64,000 bases of DNA, from positions 9,467,412-9,531,411 of the forward strand of contig OZ007513.1 in NCBI GenBank assembly GCA_963931865.1, in the 5' to 3' direction. The DNA is from Axinella damicornis. Lineage: Eukaryota > Porifera > Demospongiae > Axinellida > Axinellidae. Numbering within the stretch: position 1 is the stretch's first letter; each line of letters starts with the position of its first letter. Made by a program: the position numbers and the translations under genes. Below the pieces are notes generated by a model, which had not been told where the DNA came from, ran no database searches, and was given only the letters and a program-made list of their open reading frames with translations. Positions 38,001-50,900 of this stretch are shown one piece after another.

Positions 38001-40583
38001 AAGGTACAAAACAACTGGTGTGTATGTAGCTTTCCAGCCATGGTGCTTATATTCAAAATCACATCTAAAAAACAGTTTTGGCAGCTGGCTACAGGTCTGT
38101 AAGTGGAATTGACATGCCGGTTTGGGGAAGGGCCGGTTTGTTCGCCACTTGTGTTTCTGCATGCAGCAGCAGAAGCTTTAAATCCCGGCTGGCCACCCTG
38201 CTGACGATTTTGTCCATTCAAACACTACGTGGCGGCCTCATTGTTCAATCCGCTTTTTGTAAGCTTTTCTGACATCACCGGTATTACCAAGCCTAACTAT
38301 TGACTCTAAAATAAAATTTATGGTCTTAATTGATGCTAAATTGGTAGGCAGTGACATGGTCTAAAATCTCGCTCTTGTGGTCCGGTCTACGCAATTAGAT
38401 CCCTTGTGCACTGCGCATGCTCGGGATCTAAATACGTGTAGACCACTTGAGCTCGATCGGTTAATAACTTACATTTAGTTCTTGCAGCAAGCGGGTATGC
38501 ATATCTATTGAATAATTTGAACGCTCCTTTGGATCACACCCAAGGCTCTAAACATAATGCCTGACAGTCACATGCGATCACAAATTACACTGATATAATA
38601 TAGAGTTCACTCACATATTCCTGTCCTTTAAGTGCTTGTGAAACGAGGAAATGAGGTCTCTGAGACTGAAGTGATGCTGACGGAGGAGGTAGGTCCTCTG
38701 ATATGAAAGAGGGATGATTTCCTGGTGAAGAGCCAGAGCTTCAGGTGTCATCAGCCACATCAGACTCTTGCATAGATATCGAATCACCCACTGATGAAGA
38801 ACACTTACAACTAGAGCAGCGCCAGTGGACATAGCAACCTATGTAGATGCAGAAAATGAACCAAATAAAATGGTAGGGAAATATAGCATGACTGAACAAT
38901 GCCTTAAACTAGGTTTACACCACTTCGTAGGATAAAATGGCAGCTTCTGGAAGACTTCAGGGGTATGTTGGGGCAGGAGCTTATGAGTAGAACTTGCACC
39001 TAGCATGTGGTGCTGTTTACTCCCATAAGCACAGAACTTACTCTGCGTAAAGAAAGTGGGGAAAAAAGAATTGTGTGGTTGGAACCAGTGTATTCATGCA
39101 TGTTGTGACTCATTCGCTTAGTATTTGTGATTCCATGCCCAGCCATGGGTAGCACAGAGAGTCTACAGCATCTAATTATGTGTAGTGCCATATGTGATGA
39201 AGAAACCTGTTCACTGAAGTTTCCAGGGAATGGAGTTAAAGACAAGCCATCCTCCGAAGTGTGGAAGCTTCCATATTTCAGCCACACTATATACATGCTC
39301 TGACTCATATGACAGTGTCTGTAGAGAGTGTCTACAATAATCATGAGTTATGGTTAATGGTTATGGGTTTTTATATTATGACAAGCAACCAAGAGCAATG
39401 CAGTGATCATAACTAACACACCTGTGTGGATAATGCATCGAAAGAAGTGTCGCAGATTGCATTCAAAGCTTCTACAATATTCCTTGCAACCATATCTTCA
39501 TCGAGTTGTTTGAAATAACCAGCAAATTTTGCATTCGACAACACCAAATCAAACACACTCCTAGCATCTTCCTCTAACTCAGCAGGTGAACACTGCAGGG
39601 GAGATATTTATGACAGTATATAATCCAAAAATTATCAAGTTTACTGCTGGTAACTCACAGGATAAGAATGGAAGCCTGCATTTTGAACAAAAGCGGTGAT
39701 GAGTGTATCCAGTAGGGTCACCCTTGTGTCCTTGCAGCTTTGGCTGCAGAGCTCACACCGACTCATTCGCTCGTACTTGTGATCCCAAGCCGGTAGCATG
39801 GATAGCACTAAGGAGTCTAGGGTCTCCTTCTGAAGGCCATACACACTTGATGCATTGTGCACACTTTTAAGGAAGACGTCCACCTGCAAAGTATACCAAA
39901 TACATGCATGGTCTCTTGTGCAACCACAGTTTAGAGATTAAGGCAATCACAAAACTCAGAGTATTCCTAACCTTCTCATGCGCAGTCTGAAAAATCGCAC
40001 AAATTAACGTAGGAAGAGACATCAGCCTACTCTCTAGTAGAAGTTTGTGGCTGATAAGGTATTTCTCAAAACGACTCAGGAATGGTGCTGGCATCAAGAG
40101 CACTTCTGACTGCTTGATCACAATGACACATTGGAACTCCGGATGAACAAGGCATGGTTTGGTGTAAGGTCCAATGGCAATGTTGGTGAAATACCAAGGT
40201 TTCTTCTCTGGATCATCAATGCAGTGAAAGTTTTGGTTAAAGAGATTGTAAAAATTTTCATGTATCTCATCTGTCTGATACATCAGGACTGTGTGACCCT
40301 CTGAGACAGAATGGCGTACAGCAGCTATGGCATTTACCTGTCGGACAGAACATACAATTATTGTACAACCAACAGTGCATACTTCCTATTACTTGACATT
40401 ACATTCTTTCAAATTCTTCAGAAGCCATAGCATTTAGTTGCAACGTAACTGGATGATTCTTTAGCAAAATCACATTGAATGTTCCATTATGAGCAATATT
40501 TATCTCAGTCAGCCACTGCATTACTTGGAGTGAACCATAATTACCCCGCGAGCACATGCACAAAGCGGGGTTAAGCAATCAGT

Positions 40584-40625
<42 letters not shown>

Positions 40626-43600
40626 ACCTGTCCAGTGAAAAAAAATTTTGAAATCTCGCCACATAGACCCTCAATAACCTTTGAAATGGACTTTAAACAA
40701 CAGAAAGTAGCAAAAAACTGCTTAAAGTTTATAGATGTGTACCTGACTGAAGTCAAGGCGCTTTGTTTCACTGTTATTTCGGTGATTTCCTCTCTTTCAT
40801 AGCTATTCATAACATTGGCTGCACCCCTTCGAGATCACAGAGTTCTTTCAAGAACATGCAGGAAAACTACTAACTTCATACTTCAAGGCGACAGTTACAA
40901 AATAGTCTTACCCTCCCATTCATATACTTCACAGACGTCATGACTATTGCTTTAGCTGCTATTTCCTATTATTTGTAACATTCGGCCCACCACTTCAGTT
41001 CACGATCAGAAAGTCATTGTGTACATGGAAGTAGGTCACTCCCACGTCTTGGATACGGCCATACACAATGAACACGGTATACACGACAGCATGTACTCAA
41101 TGCACATTAGCAGAGATGCCCCGGGCCTGCCGATTGTAGCTGCACTCTATCCTGTATACGTTCTGTACGGGGTATGTGTTCTATGAACACCTCTAATTAT
41201 CAGCTGCAGCTGGGAAATTCATATCTGCTGAAATACCCACCAGGAACGGGTATAACCAAACCATACGGCATGAAGCATATATGTAGTGCAAATTGCCTGC
41301 AAGTTCCTACCAGGAGTGAGGTGGCCATGCAAACAACAGCATGGATAACAACATGAAGTAGTACTATGCATGCACCCTATAAATGTAAGTGTATACATAC
41401 AGACCTTTTCAGCAGTAGAATTTCCTAGGAAGGAACTGCAGCAAACACTCCTAGTGTTGGGTCCCCTCTTCAGCACTCCAAAGCTGAACAGCAGACGGAC
41501 CAAGGAGCTGTCTTCACTTGAGTCAATAATAATCTTGTAACGAACCTCACTCTCAAGGCTGTATTGAGAGGGGCGGTCCTCAAGGCTCTCTTTCAATACA
41601 TCTAGGATGTTCTTACGATGCACGCTATCCACAGTGAAGTCCACCTTGACGTAATGGAAATGAATGTGACATAGTAAAGCTACACCTTTCAGTATCACAC
41701 AAGGTATACATAACAAACAACAAAGGGGATGCGTTGTAGCATTTGCTCATTCTAATGATTGGGCCTTCAAATTACTCCATTCGACATATAACTGTAGGCC
41801 AGAATGCATGGTTTCTCCCATGTTCCCAGCTGCTGCTACACTGGATTCTAAGAGCAAGTCAACCAATATTTAACCCTTTACTCCTGATAGCGCCTAACTG
41901 TATGTGGCCAGAATTACACACGTCACTTATGTATCACAGGAAGTCCAGTGAAGCAAAATTAAGCTGTACTGCGCCATTACTACTTACGTAGCTACTGATC
42001 GATGAGGCTAGGCAATTTACCCTTGCTGGAATTGTCAGTTAACTTTCGCTATGGATTTGTCGTCATTCTCAGGTGCATAGAAAGTCAAATCATTGCTTAG
42101 TTTACAAGATATAAAGCAATGAACCAAGACGACACAAAATCAATTAACTTTTCAGGTAACCATGTATGCATAGGGGGTAACGCGGTATTATTCCTGTTTA
42201 TTTCAACACAGGACAATCACAAGTCATACCACCCACTTGGGCTCGTTAAAGACTAGGTCTACTTGATCTATCTATGTGAAAACAGCTAATTGAAGGTCAT
42301 TAATGTTAGGAATGCTATTCAAAGCCCCTTTGCATTCTCTCAGAAGAACTCACCTCACTGAGGAAAATCTGGCATAGATTCTCAAACTCATCCATGCCAC
42401 CAAAGTTCCTTTCCAAAGCTTGCATTACCACTTCTGATGTTAGGCCGTGGTCTCTATTGCGACGTAAGTATCTGATAAAATGTATGAAATCCCTCAAACC
42501 GAAAAAGTTATGATAGAGTTCCATTCTCCGAATACGAGAGTATGCAGGACAGAACCGATTGACTTTGTGAAGGGATGATGTTAGGAGTTCAGGAGGTAGA
42601 CTGTCACTACTAGGTGCAAAGCAACTCTTCGCCAAAGTTAGTAGGTCTTCATTTGAAGGTTCAAGGCGGTAAAGTGTAACAGCCCGATTAGACTTAGCTG
42701 CATCCAAAGGACGATTTGTAATACCGACAAAGGACACGACACTGGTGTCAAGGTACTGGTGAAGTACCTTCAAGGACTCGTATTTCTCTTCTGGAAGTCC
42801 AACTTCATCCATGAACACAACACAGTATATTGGAAGGCCAACCGTCTTCTGTCTGTTGACGGCTCTATTAAACACTTTTTCAAGCTCTGTTGGAGTTGTC
42901 CGTCTTGAGCACTGGTAGATATGAGGGTCTAAAGAGTGAAATACTTCAGTTCGAAACTGAACAACTTTGGATCCTTCTCCCTTCAGGTTAGCTAGGGCAA
43001 GACGAAATGACAAAGTTTTTGATGATCCAGGAGGACCAATGATGATCAGAGGTGTGCGTGTCATTGCGCAGACAACGATTGCAAAGAAGTTCTCTTTTAG
43101 GGCTTGTGTTTTGGCAACCCCAGATGGTATATCAGCAAGATTTATGAACCAATCCAGTTCCATTTGAAATGCTTTCGAGAATATCAGCTCTTGTGTTTTA
43201 GTCTTGTGAATAGAATCAAGGAAGTGACTGTACTCCTTGCGATATGCGTCATTGAGTCTCAAATAGTACACAATGCCTAGGGAAACCAAGACAGCTCTAT
43301 GGCTATAGTCATCGTCATCTCCATGTGGTTTCAATTGACTGTACACATGCATTAGCCACTCATAAATGGTGAACACCCTTTGGATATCCCTCTGGCTGAC
43401 AAAGCTCTGGGATCGTCCTAATGCTTCTTTGTGTTTCAATTTACAGTCACCAATAAAGTGTTCTTTTGCATAATCCCTCAATAACATATGGCTGATGGCT
43501 ATAAGGTGAGTGAGTTTGTCGAGCTTTTCGCTGCTGATCTTTGCAACATCTGCTTTGTTGATTTGCCACAGCTTGGTGCGAATATACTCTCTCTCTTGTT

Positions 43601-46600
43601 CACTATCCAATGCTACGTAATCCCACATCAAAAAACGCAAGGTTGGGGGAAGTTTCTGTACGTAATACGATCCCCTCACCCAGGTTTCATTACTTGTAGT
43701 AGCAATGGAAGTCTGATCATCAAGGATTGCAAGGCTATTGGCACGATGGGGATTACAGGCAGCTATGATGAAGACATTAGGAGGAATGGGCTGCAAGAAA
43801 AAAGCATATCAGATAATATGTAGTACAAGAAGGCAAGCTATGTGATACAGTTAAGTTGCAGTACCTTTCCATTGATGGTTTGGTCAACAATGATCTCTTT
43901 CAACAGACCAAGACAGGAAGAAGTGTTTACTTCGTCCAGGAATACCTTCAAAGCAGCACGGGATAAGGTATCACAAAATATATGATGTGGACTAGCCTCG
44001 TTCCAAGAACCTGGGAACGAGGCTAGTGCGAATTAATAGTCCTTTTCTGTCAGTTAGAATTTGAGATAAGAGGCAATAGAGAACTTAACCTCCCAGGAAG
44101 CAGAGCTGTGGGTGCCTTATGACGCTTATGATTTTGATTTCATCGACGATTACACATGCAATACCATTCACTCTCTGCCGGTTTGACTTGCCATGGCAGC
44201 ATATATTATGTGGCAGTGTCTGTTGTGGGCATTCTTCAATAGCTTACTAGCACACCTACAATTACTTTTTTAACTCATTGCAAGCACAATGATTACTATG
44301 AGGTCAACGCATTTCTTGATCAAAGAGACACTTTGCAAGGGGTGAGGTATTGTACAATGAGTAACAATAGCAACTTTGTGAAGAACAAGGTATGCCAAAA
44401 TAGCATGAGGGGTGTGCACAAATAGGCTTCGTATTGAGCTGCCATTGACTTACCATCCAGTGAGGCCATCTCCGAGATTAGCAGATCCAACGAGCTGCCT
44501 TCTACTTTTATGTATACTCTACATGAAGGTCAGAGATTGCTGTAGAAGCCACAGAATCATCTTACTCGCAGGGTTGCATGTCAACCGTATGTTTCGATTT
44601 GCAATCTTGTATAAACGTTTGATGATGGCACAGATTTGGATGATTTGACAACAGATTCCTTTCAGTAATCACACAGTGAGGCTCCTTTCAAGCTTGTAGC
44701 CACACCCTTGCCTAAAATTAACAAGAAACACGATCCAGTGCCATTCTAGGAAATGAATGCCATTGCAATCCACTGCAATACTACATGAGCCTATTATAGG
44801 CTCACCATGTGCAACGAGTTAACACAGTCACACAAAGAAGCTGCTGATAATGCTGAATGAAAGTTATACTTCCCTAAGTTCTAATAGTTACTTACTGTAA
44901 CATGTGGAAGCTGCATTCTCAAATCATTCAGTTTTTTGGCCAGAGAAAGTATCGGCTCAAAGAACTGCAAAATGTCCACAGGTCTCAAACCTGTCGAGAC
45001 AAAGTACAACAGAAAGCAATTTCATCTATTACGGGTCAATTATGCAAATAATAGCAAACTGTGTAGGCGCACGCTTACCTGAATGAACATTGAGTTTATG
45101 GAACATACTGTGGAAGTTCCCTTTCAAGAAATCACACAAAAGTTCTGCAACATTCTATAGCAAAAGAAGTCAACTATAAAAGTATTCCCTTGTACTTCAG
45201 TGGTGCTGAATGAGTCGATGTCATTACCTTATTGCACCCCAGTATCTCTGCTGCATCTTCTTGACACTCCACTGCATTTCCACGGAAGAGGAAGAACAAA
45301 GGGTCCTTCTTCAGGAACTCCTTAACTTCATTTTGACCGGTGACAACCATAGTATCCATGAACTGAAGTAACTGTTGTTTCATTATGTTCTCATCACTGC
45401 TAAGTATAAGTTCCACATTAGACCCTGCATGTTGACGAATCAACAATCAATACTCCAACATAAACATTGGTAAAATGTGTTCATAGGTTGCTTTTAGGGA
45501 CAAAAATCATCAGCCTTCCTCGGGCCTGTGTGACTACCTATATTGTACATTTGATGCCAATCTGGTTCTGATTGCTATGGGGGAAGGGAAATGAACTCCA
45601 TTGTGTAGTAAGTTCAATTTGTGTTCCCCACTAGCTGATATGAAGAACGTGATCTCCTTGCTAGACTAGCAGTATTGCAAGTCATACTGTACAAACCTTC
45701 TAGCTTCTGCTTCAGGAGATCAACAAGAGATTTTCGTCTGTCCTCCCACGGTGCCAGCAGGGCATGGTTCCATAACTTGGAGAGCATTTCTATGAGAGTT
45801 GTCTTCCCAACACCAGTCTCTCCTTCAATGATTACAGGCACACCACATTGAAACCTGCAGGGTCAATTAGGCACAAGGCCAACGAGAGTAGTGGCACATG
45901 AAGAAAATGAGTGGAGCAACATCAATAGCAGAGAAGTTAAGTAGTGAGGTCCTCTGCAACAAAATTGCCTGTGGCTACTATCTGGCCATTCGTCAAGGGA
46001 ATATTATGAAACAAATGCAACTACTTACTCCTGACCCATTACCTCTCATGAATATGCAACATCTTGATGGTGTTGTCCAGAGTGAGGAGGTATTGAGACT
46101 GATCCACTGGAAGTAATCTCCCACAAGTCAGTGGTACACCGAGTGCATGCGAGAGATAGGAATGCAACAGTGTACTTTCAGAAGCACGAATCCTACAGGA
46201 TGTGCATGCATATGAAGAAATGGCTGGTATTAGCGCACCAAATATTCTGCCTGAAATACAGGCTCCTACACAAAAGACTTCTTTCACAGTGAAGTTACTT
46301 AATAACTGAATTTTCTGACCATGTGCTGGGTTTCATTTTACAGCTTTCAACTATCTGGGAATATATGTATACCAACACAAATAAAAACAGCCACTCTTTG
46401 TGTTAGGTTGAACGAAAAACTTTTTAGTTGGCAGGCTGTACTCAGATTGCAGTAGTTACATTACATACGGTAGCTCTTTCATGTATTCATCCTGATCCAC
46501 ACCCAGAAGTTCAAAGGTAGGAACTCCTTTCCGCTCACCATAAATGAGCTACAAATTGAAACAAAAGATCCAATGAAGGAATAAGAAAAAACTTTCTAGC

Positions 46601-47348
46601 TGAATGACTATGCTATATCTACCTGCTTTATTAGCTTGGGGGTCCACCTCTCCCTTCGTTCCTCACCCTCTTGTTCCTCACCCTCTTGTTTCTCACCCTC
46701 TTGTTTCCCACTCTCTTGTTCCACACTCCATTGGCATATTTCACAAACCTCCTGCAGCATCACCTCAAACACTGGTATCCAGTTCTCCTCACTAATAAAT
46801 TATGACATTCACTATTAGTGGTAAGACATGTAACTAGTGGATAATCATTAACACAATCACTGAGATGCAGAATACCTGCAAATGTTTTCCTCACTCTTCT
46901 TCCACATGAACCTGCACTTTCCACTTTGAAATTTCAGAACACTGTCTAAAATTGCACACCGACGCTTCAGATATCTGTACAGAGAGCCAGAAGTTAATTA
47001 CTGACAAGTCTTTTCTAATTTCACAGAACAGAAAGTTAATCTGTACTAACTTCAAGAATAGTCGTTGTGCAGTTTTGTTTTCCTTCACCCGAAGCTCGGT
47101 CGTGACTCCTTTAATGGTTTCAGGAACATACTTATTAAGCAACTGAGTGCACTCATGGTCCTCAATGTCATCAGTCAGCTCTTCAAAGACAAAGCAAGAA
47201 GTAAAATGTGAAGAGAAGAAATGCATTCCTTATAAGGTGTACGTTACAACTGATGATGGTTTGGTGCTCTTTTGTCTGTCAGTGAATACTCTAACTACTC
47301 TACTGGCCTAGGCAGTGGCGGATCCAGGGGGGGGGGGCAGGGGGGCCG

Positions 47349-47388
<40 letters not shown>

Positions 47389-47951
47389 CTAGAGAAAAAA
47401 AATTTTTTATATAGCTAGCTGCCGCTACGTTGCAACTCCTGGCCTGGCGCCATGGCCTCCTCATCGTGCGTTGCCTGAAACCGAACGGCTTGGGAACGAG
47501 ACCACGATCTAGTATACCCCTCCGTGTACGTACGTATTACATTCGTGAGCGAAATAAGCAAGGAAGAAGCTCATGGCGGCCCTGGGACCTGCAATCCTGG
47601 AACTTGCAGTGCAAAGCGCGAAGGTGCCACGAGAGCCCATCCTGAGAAGTGAAAAATGAAGGCGAAAAATTTTTTCCGCGCTTCGCGAACTGATCGGCGC
47701 TACGCGCCTCTATGCACTGCCTCCGGCAGCGTTTCATATACGGTGCCCCCCCCCCCCCCCCTTTCATAAATCCTGTATCCGCCCCTGCTAGGCACCACTT
47801 CTATGCAGTTGCATTATATCTGAATATCGTGTTCACAGTTCGTATCTTATAACGGACTGTTTGCAGGATAATAGCTAGTCTGAGGTCATAAGTCATGCAC
47901 TGGCTCAGTCGTATATGCTACTTCTGCTACCACCGCATGATAACTCCCCCC

Positions 47952-47982
<31 letters not shown>

Positions 47983-50900
47983 ACACAACAGTATGTAGTA
48001 CTAACCATGCTGTATTATTTTTCAGCCATGTAAGGAAAGGTTGCTCAGTACCAACCTGTTGTTTTCTCTTTAAATGCTTTCAGGTACCTACACACGCACT
48101 TCACATCATCATCGATTGTAAATGGATCGACGGAATGAATGTAGTGTGGAACACCAAGCAGTCCAAGCACTGGAATCTGCTCCTTGAATCTCAGCAGGCT
48201 ATCCTCAGAATTCTCAACATCCAAAGAAGGAACCTAGGAGCAATAAAACAGATCAAATTCGTACTGAAGAATCTATGCATCTATGCGATACCGCATGCAC
48301 ACCACGACACACATACTTCAACGAAGATAACCCATGAAAGTCCAAATGGGAACTGGAAGGACAGTCCAGTAACTGGATCTTCTACATAGCCAAGAATAAG
48401 TAGAGAGAAGAAAAACCAGCGAACTGTCTCCATCTGCTGATCATACAAATGGTGCTGTGAATCATCCTATGGGCAAAAGACAGAGTGTTAGTTTATGAGC
48501 ATGAAATCACACACAGAATGCGAAAATGAAACTCACATGAGGTGGAATCATTGTGAAATTGAAGACAATAGCACAGCCCTCTCGTTTAGGCAACTTGTGT
48601 AGTTTGCTAATAGCAGACTCCAGAGTAAATGCCTCATTCACAGCAACGATCGCTGGGTGCAAGCCCTTGTGCTTTAATTCAAGTTTAATCTGGTGACTTT
48701 TACCAGAACCTGCAAGAACAGGAGAAGCTATGCTGACCCAACTGTGCTCCATGTTTAGTATACTAATAGCCCCCTACAGCAATCTTTGCAGCTTTCAAAC
48801 ACTGTGGGTACTAGCTAGTGCCAAGGCAGTTATTGGTAACAACTGCTATCCTAGAAGTAGGTCAAACGGTGTGCAAAAGCATTCTGTTCTCTTCTTGAAA
48901 GCTGAAGTTCCTTGCTACTTGCTTCACTGACCTCAGACTTGGTATCGGTTATTAACAAGTCAGATCATCTTTCCCAGAATAAATTTTGATGTCACATAAC
49001 ATTTGCTGACACTGCAACTTATGTATGAATACTAAGCACACAGGAGGCAAGTATAAGTACACTTTACGGAGTAACAACAGCATAATAAGGAGCCAAAATT
49101 ACCACTTTGTTCATGAGAAATGTGGTCTTACTATTTAACACTATTCTAAGACCTGTGAAGTAACAGTTCACGCATGCGAACAATTTGAGACCGGGCAAGG
49201 GCAGAACCTGTGGTCGGGCTTGCAAGCTGGAGTGACCAGTAAGCAGTTAAGTAAAGGGCAATAGGCAGATCTGCACATCTGCAAACTGCAACTCGCTAGG
49301 TTGGCATTTTTTTGGCCAGTATTTCACAAGTGGTAACCAGAACGGCCAGCAACTGCAAATATGCTACAGCCAGCAATTTGTACAGAGTGATGCCATGGCA
49401 AGCAGCTGGCAAGAGAGTAATGTCTAAAGCCAATAACATGGAAGGGGTGAGGCAAATGACTGCAGATGGCAGGTCGAATGGCTAGCACCCAGAAAAGCAT
49501 GATGTAATGGCTAGCACACAGCAAAGTATGATGTGATGGCCCGCAACTGGAACAGCATGATGCAATGGCCAGCCACTGGCAAAGTATGATGCAATGGCCA
49601 GCAACTGGCACAGCATGATGCAATGGCCAGCAACTGGCACAGTATGATGCAATGACCAGCAACTGGCACAGTATGAGGCGTTCTATGATGAGGTGGCTAG
49701 CTACTGGTACGTTGCCACTGGCTCTATCACCGCTAGTTCACTAATTGCTCTACCAATTGTTAACCACTGCATATTCTTTTTCTTACAAGTTGCTGGTATT
49801 TATACCTTACCCACTGCCTGCTAGTTGCCATTGTACCTGCCAGTTGCTGGCTCTCAGCATAATTAGCCAGTTGCTGGCTGTTGCAGCATGTAGCTACTTT
49901 GCCAGCTGCTGGCCAGTACATCATACCATTGCATCATACTTTGCCAACCATTGGCCATTGCATCACATTTTGTGCTGGTTATTGCATCACATTTTGTGCT
50001 GGTTATTGCATCACATTTTGTGCTGGTTATTGCATCACATTTTGTGCTGGTTATTGCATCACATTTTGTGCTGGTTATTGCATCACATTTTGTGCTGGTT
50101 ATTGCATCACATTTTGTGCTGGTTATTGCATCACATTTTGTGCTGGCTATTGCATCATACTTGCCAGTTGCTGGTCATAGCTAGCAGTGTACCTTTGCAG
50201 CATGCATGCCTTTGCGCCATACTTCACCAGGAAGTCACTATGGCTACCAAGGATACGCAGTTGCTGGATTGCATGCAGACCACAGGCCCATTCATAGAGT
50301 GGGAATTTGGGAGAGGGGGAGGGAGAGTAATTCTGCAAGTTGCGAGAAACTGCTGCAAGTAGTGAGTAGCTGCTGGATTGCTGGATTGCTGACCGCTTCT
50401 GATTATACCACAAGGCGGATCCTGTGATCCATCAGATGGTGGGCATATCACATGACCCACCACGTGGTGTTACATTAACCTCTCCAACACATTAATAGAC
50501 TACTCACCCTTGTACAATTATGGTACTGAGTGGGGAGGCCCCTCCAACCAACCCTGCATGCAGTACAAGAGTGCAGCCTGTTAATCAAGTTAATTAACTG
50601 GCATTTGGGAGTCAAACACTGCATCTAGAACATAGCCTTTGGCAACACAAACTCCATTATAACCGTTCAGGCTCACCCTAATGAGCAGCAGTGTAAACCA
50701 GCTCAAGCGAGCCCCACACTAGCATGACTTCATTGCGCAGTGAGTGTGTATGCTTGCTTGCTTGGATCGACCACTTACCAGAGATTTTCACTTGCACATG
50801 CACATCAAATTCAACAAACCCTACCTACTTCCTTGATGCAAATGTCTACCTGTTCGATGGACAATGGTGACAACAAACAGGGAGACCAACCACTCTTGGA

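Noticed and set aside
39000..39344. Extra RNF213 exon between 38839 and 39421
   Set aside because: The flanking exons already join in phase 0, and the 114-codon frame here lacks matching splice sites.
39659..39883. Zinc finger from MSRCELCSQSCKD
   Set aside because: Only three closely spaced cysteines, without further Cys/His ligands in the exon; position is well upstream of the RING site of RNF213.
49961..50155. Possible CRISPR array
   Set aside because: Repeat units are directly adjacent with no unique spacers, and the context is an animal gene intron.
49745..50362. Plus-strand ORF of 205 codons with HHILCWLL repeats
   Set aside because: Produced by the 24-bp tandem repeat; other frames are open as well and nothing outside the repeat looks conserved.
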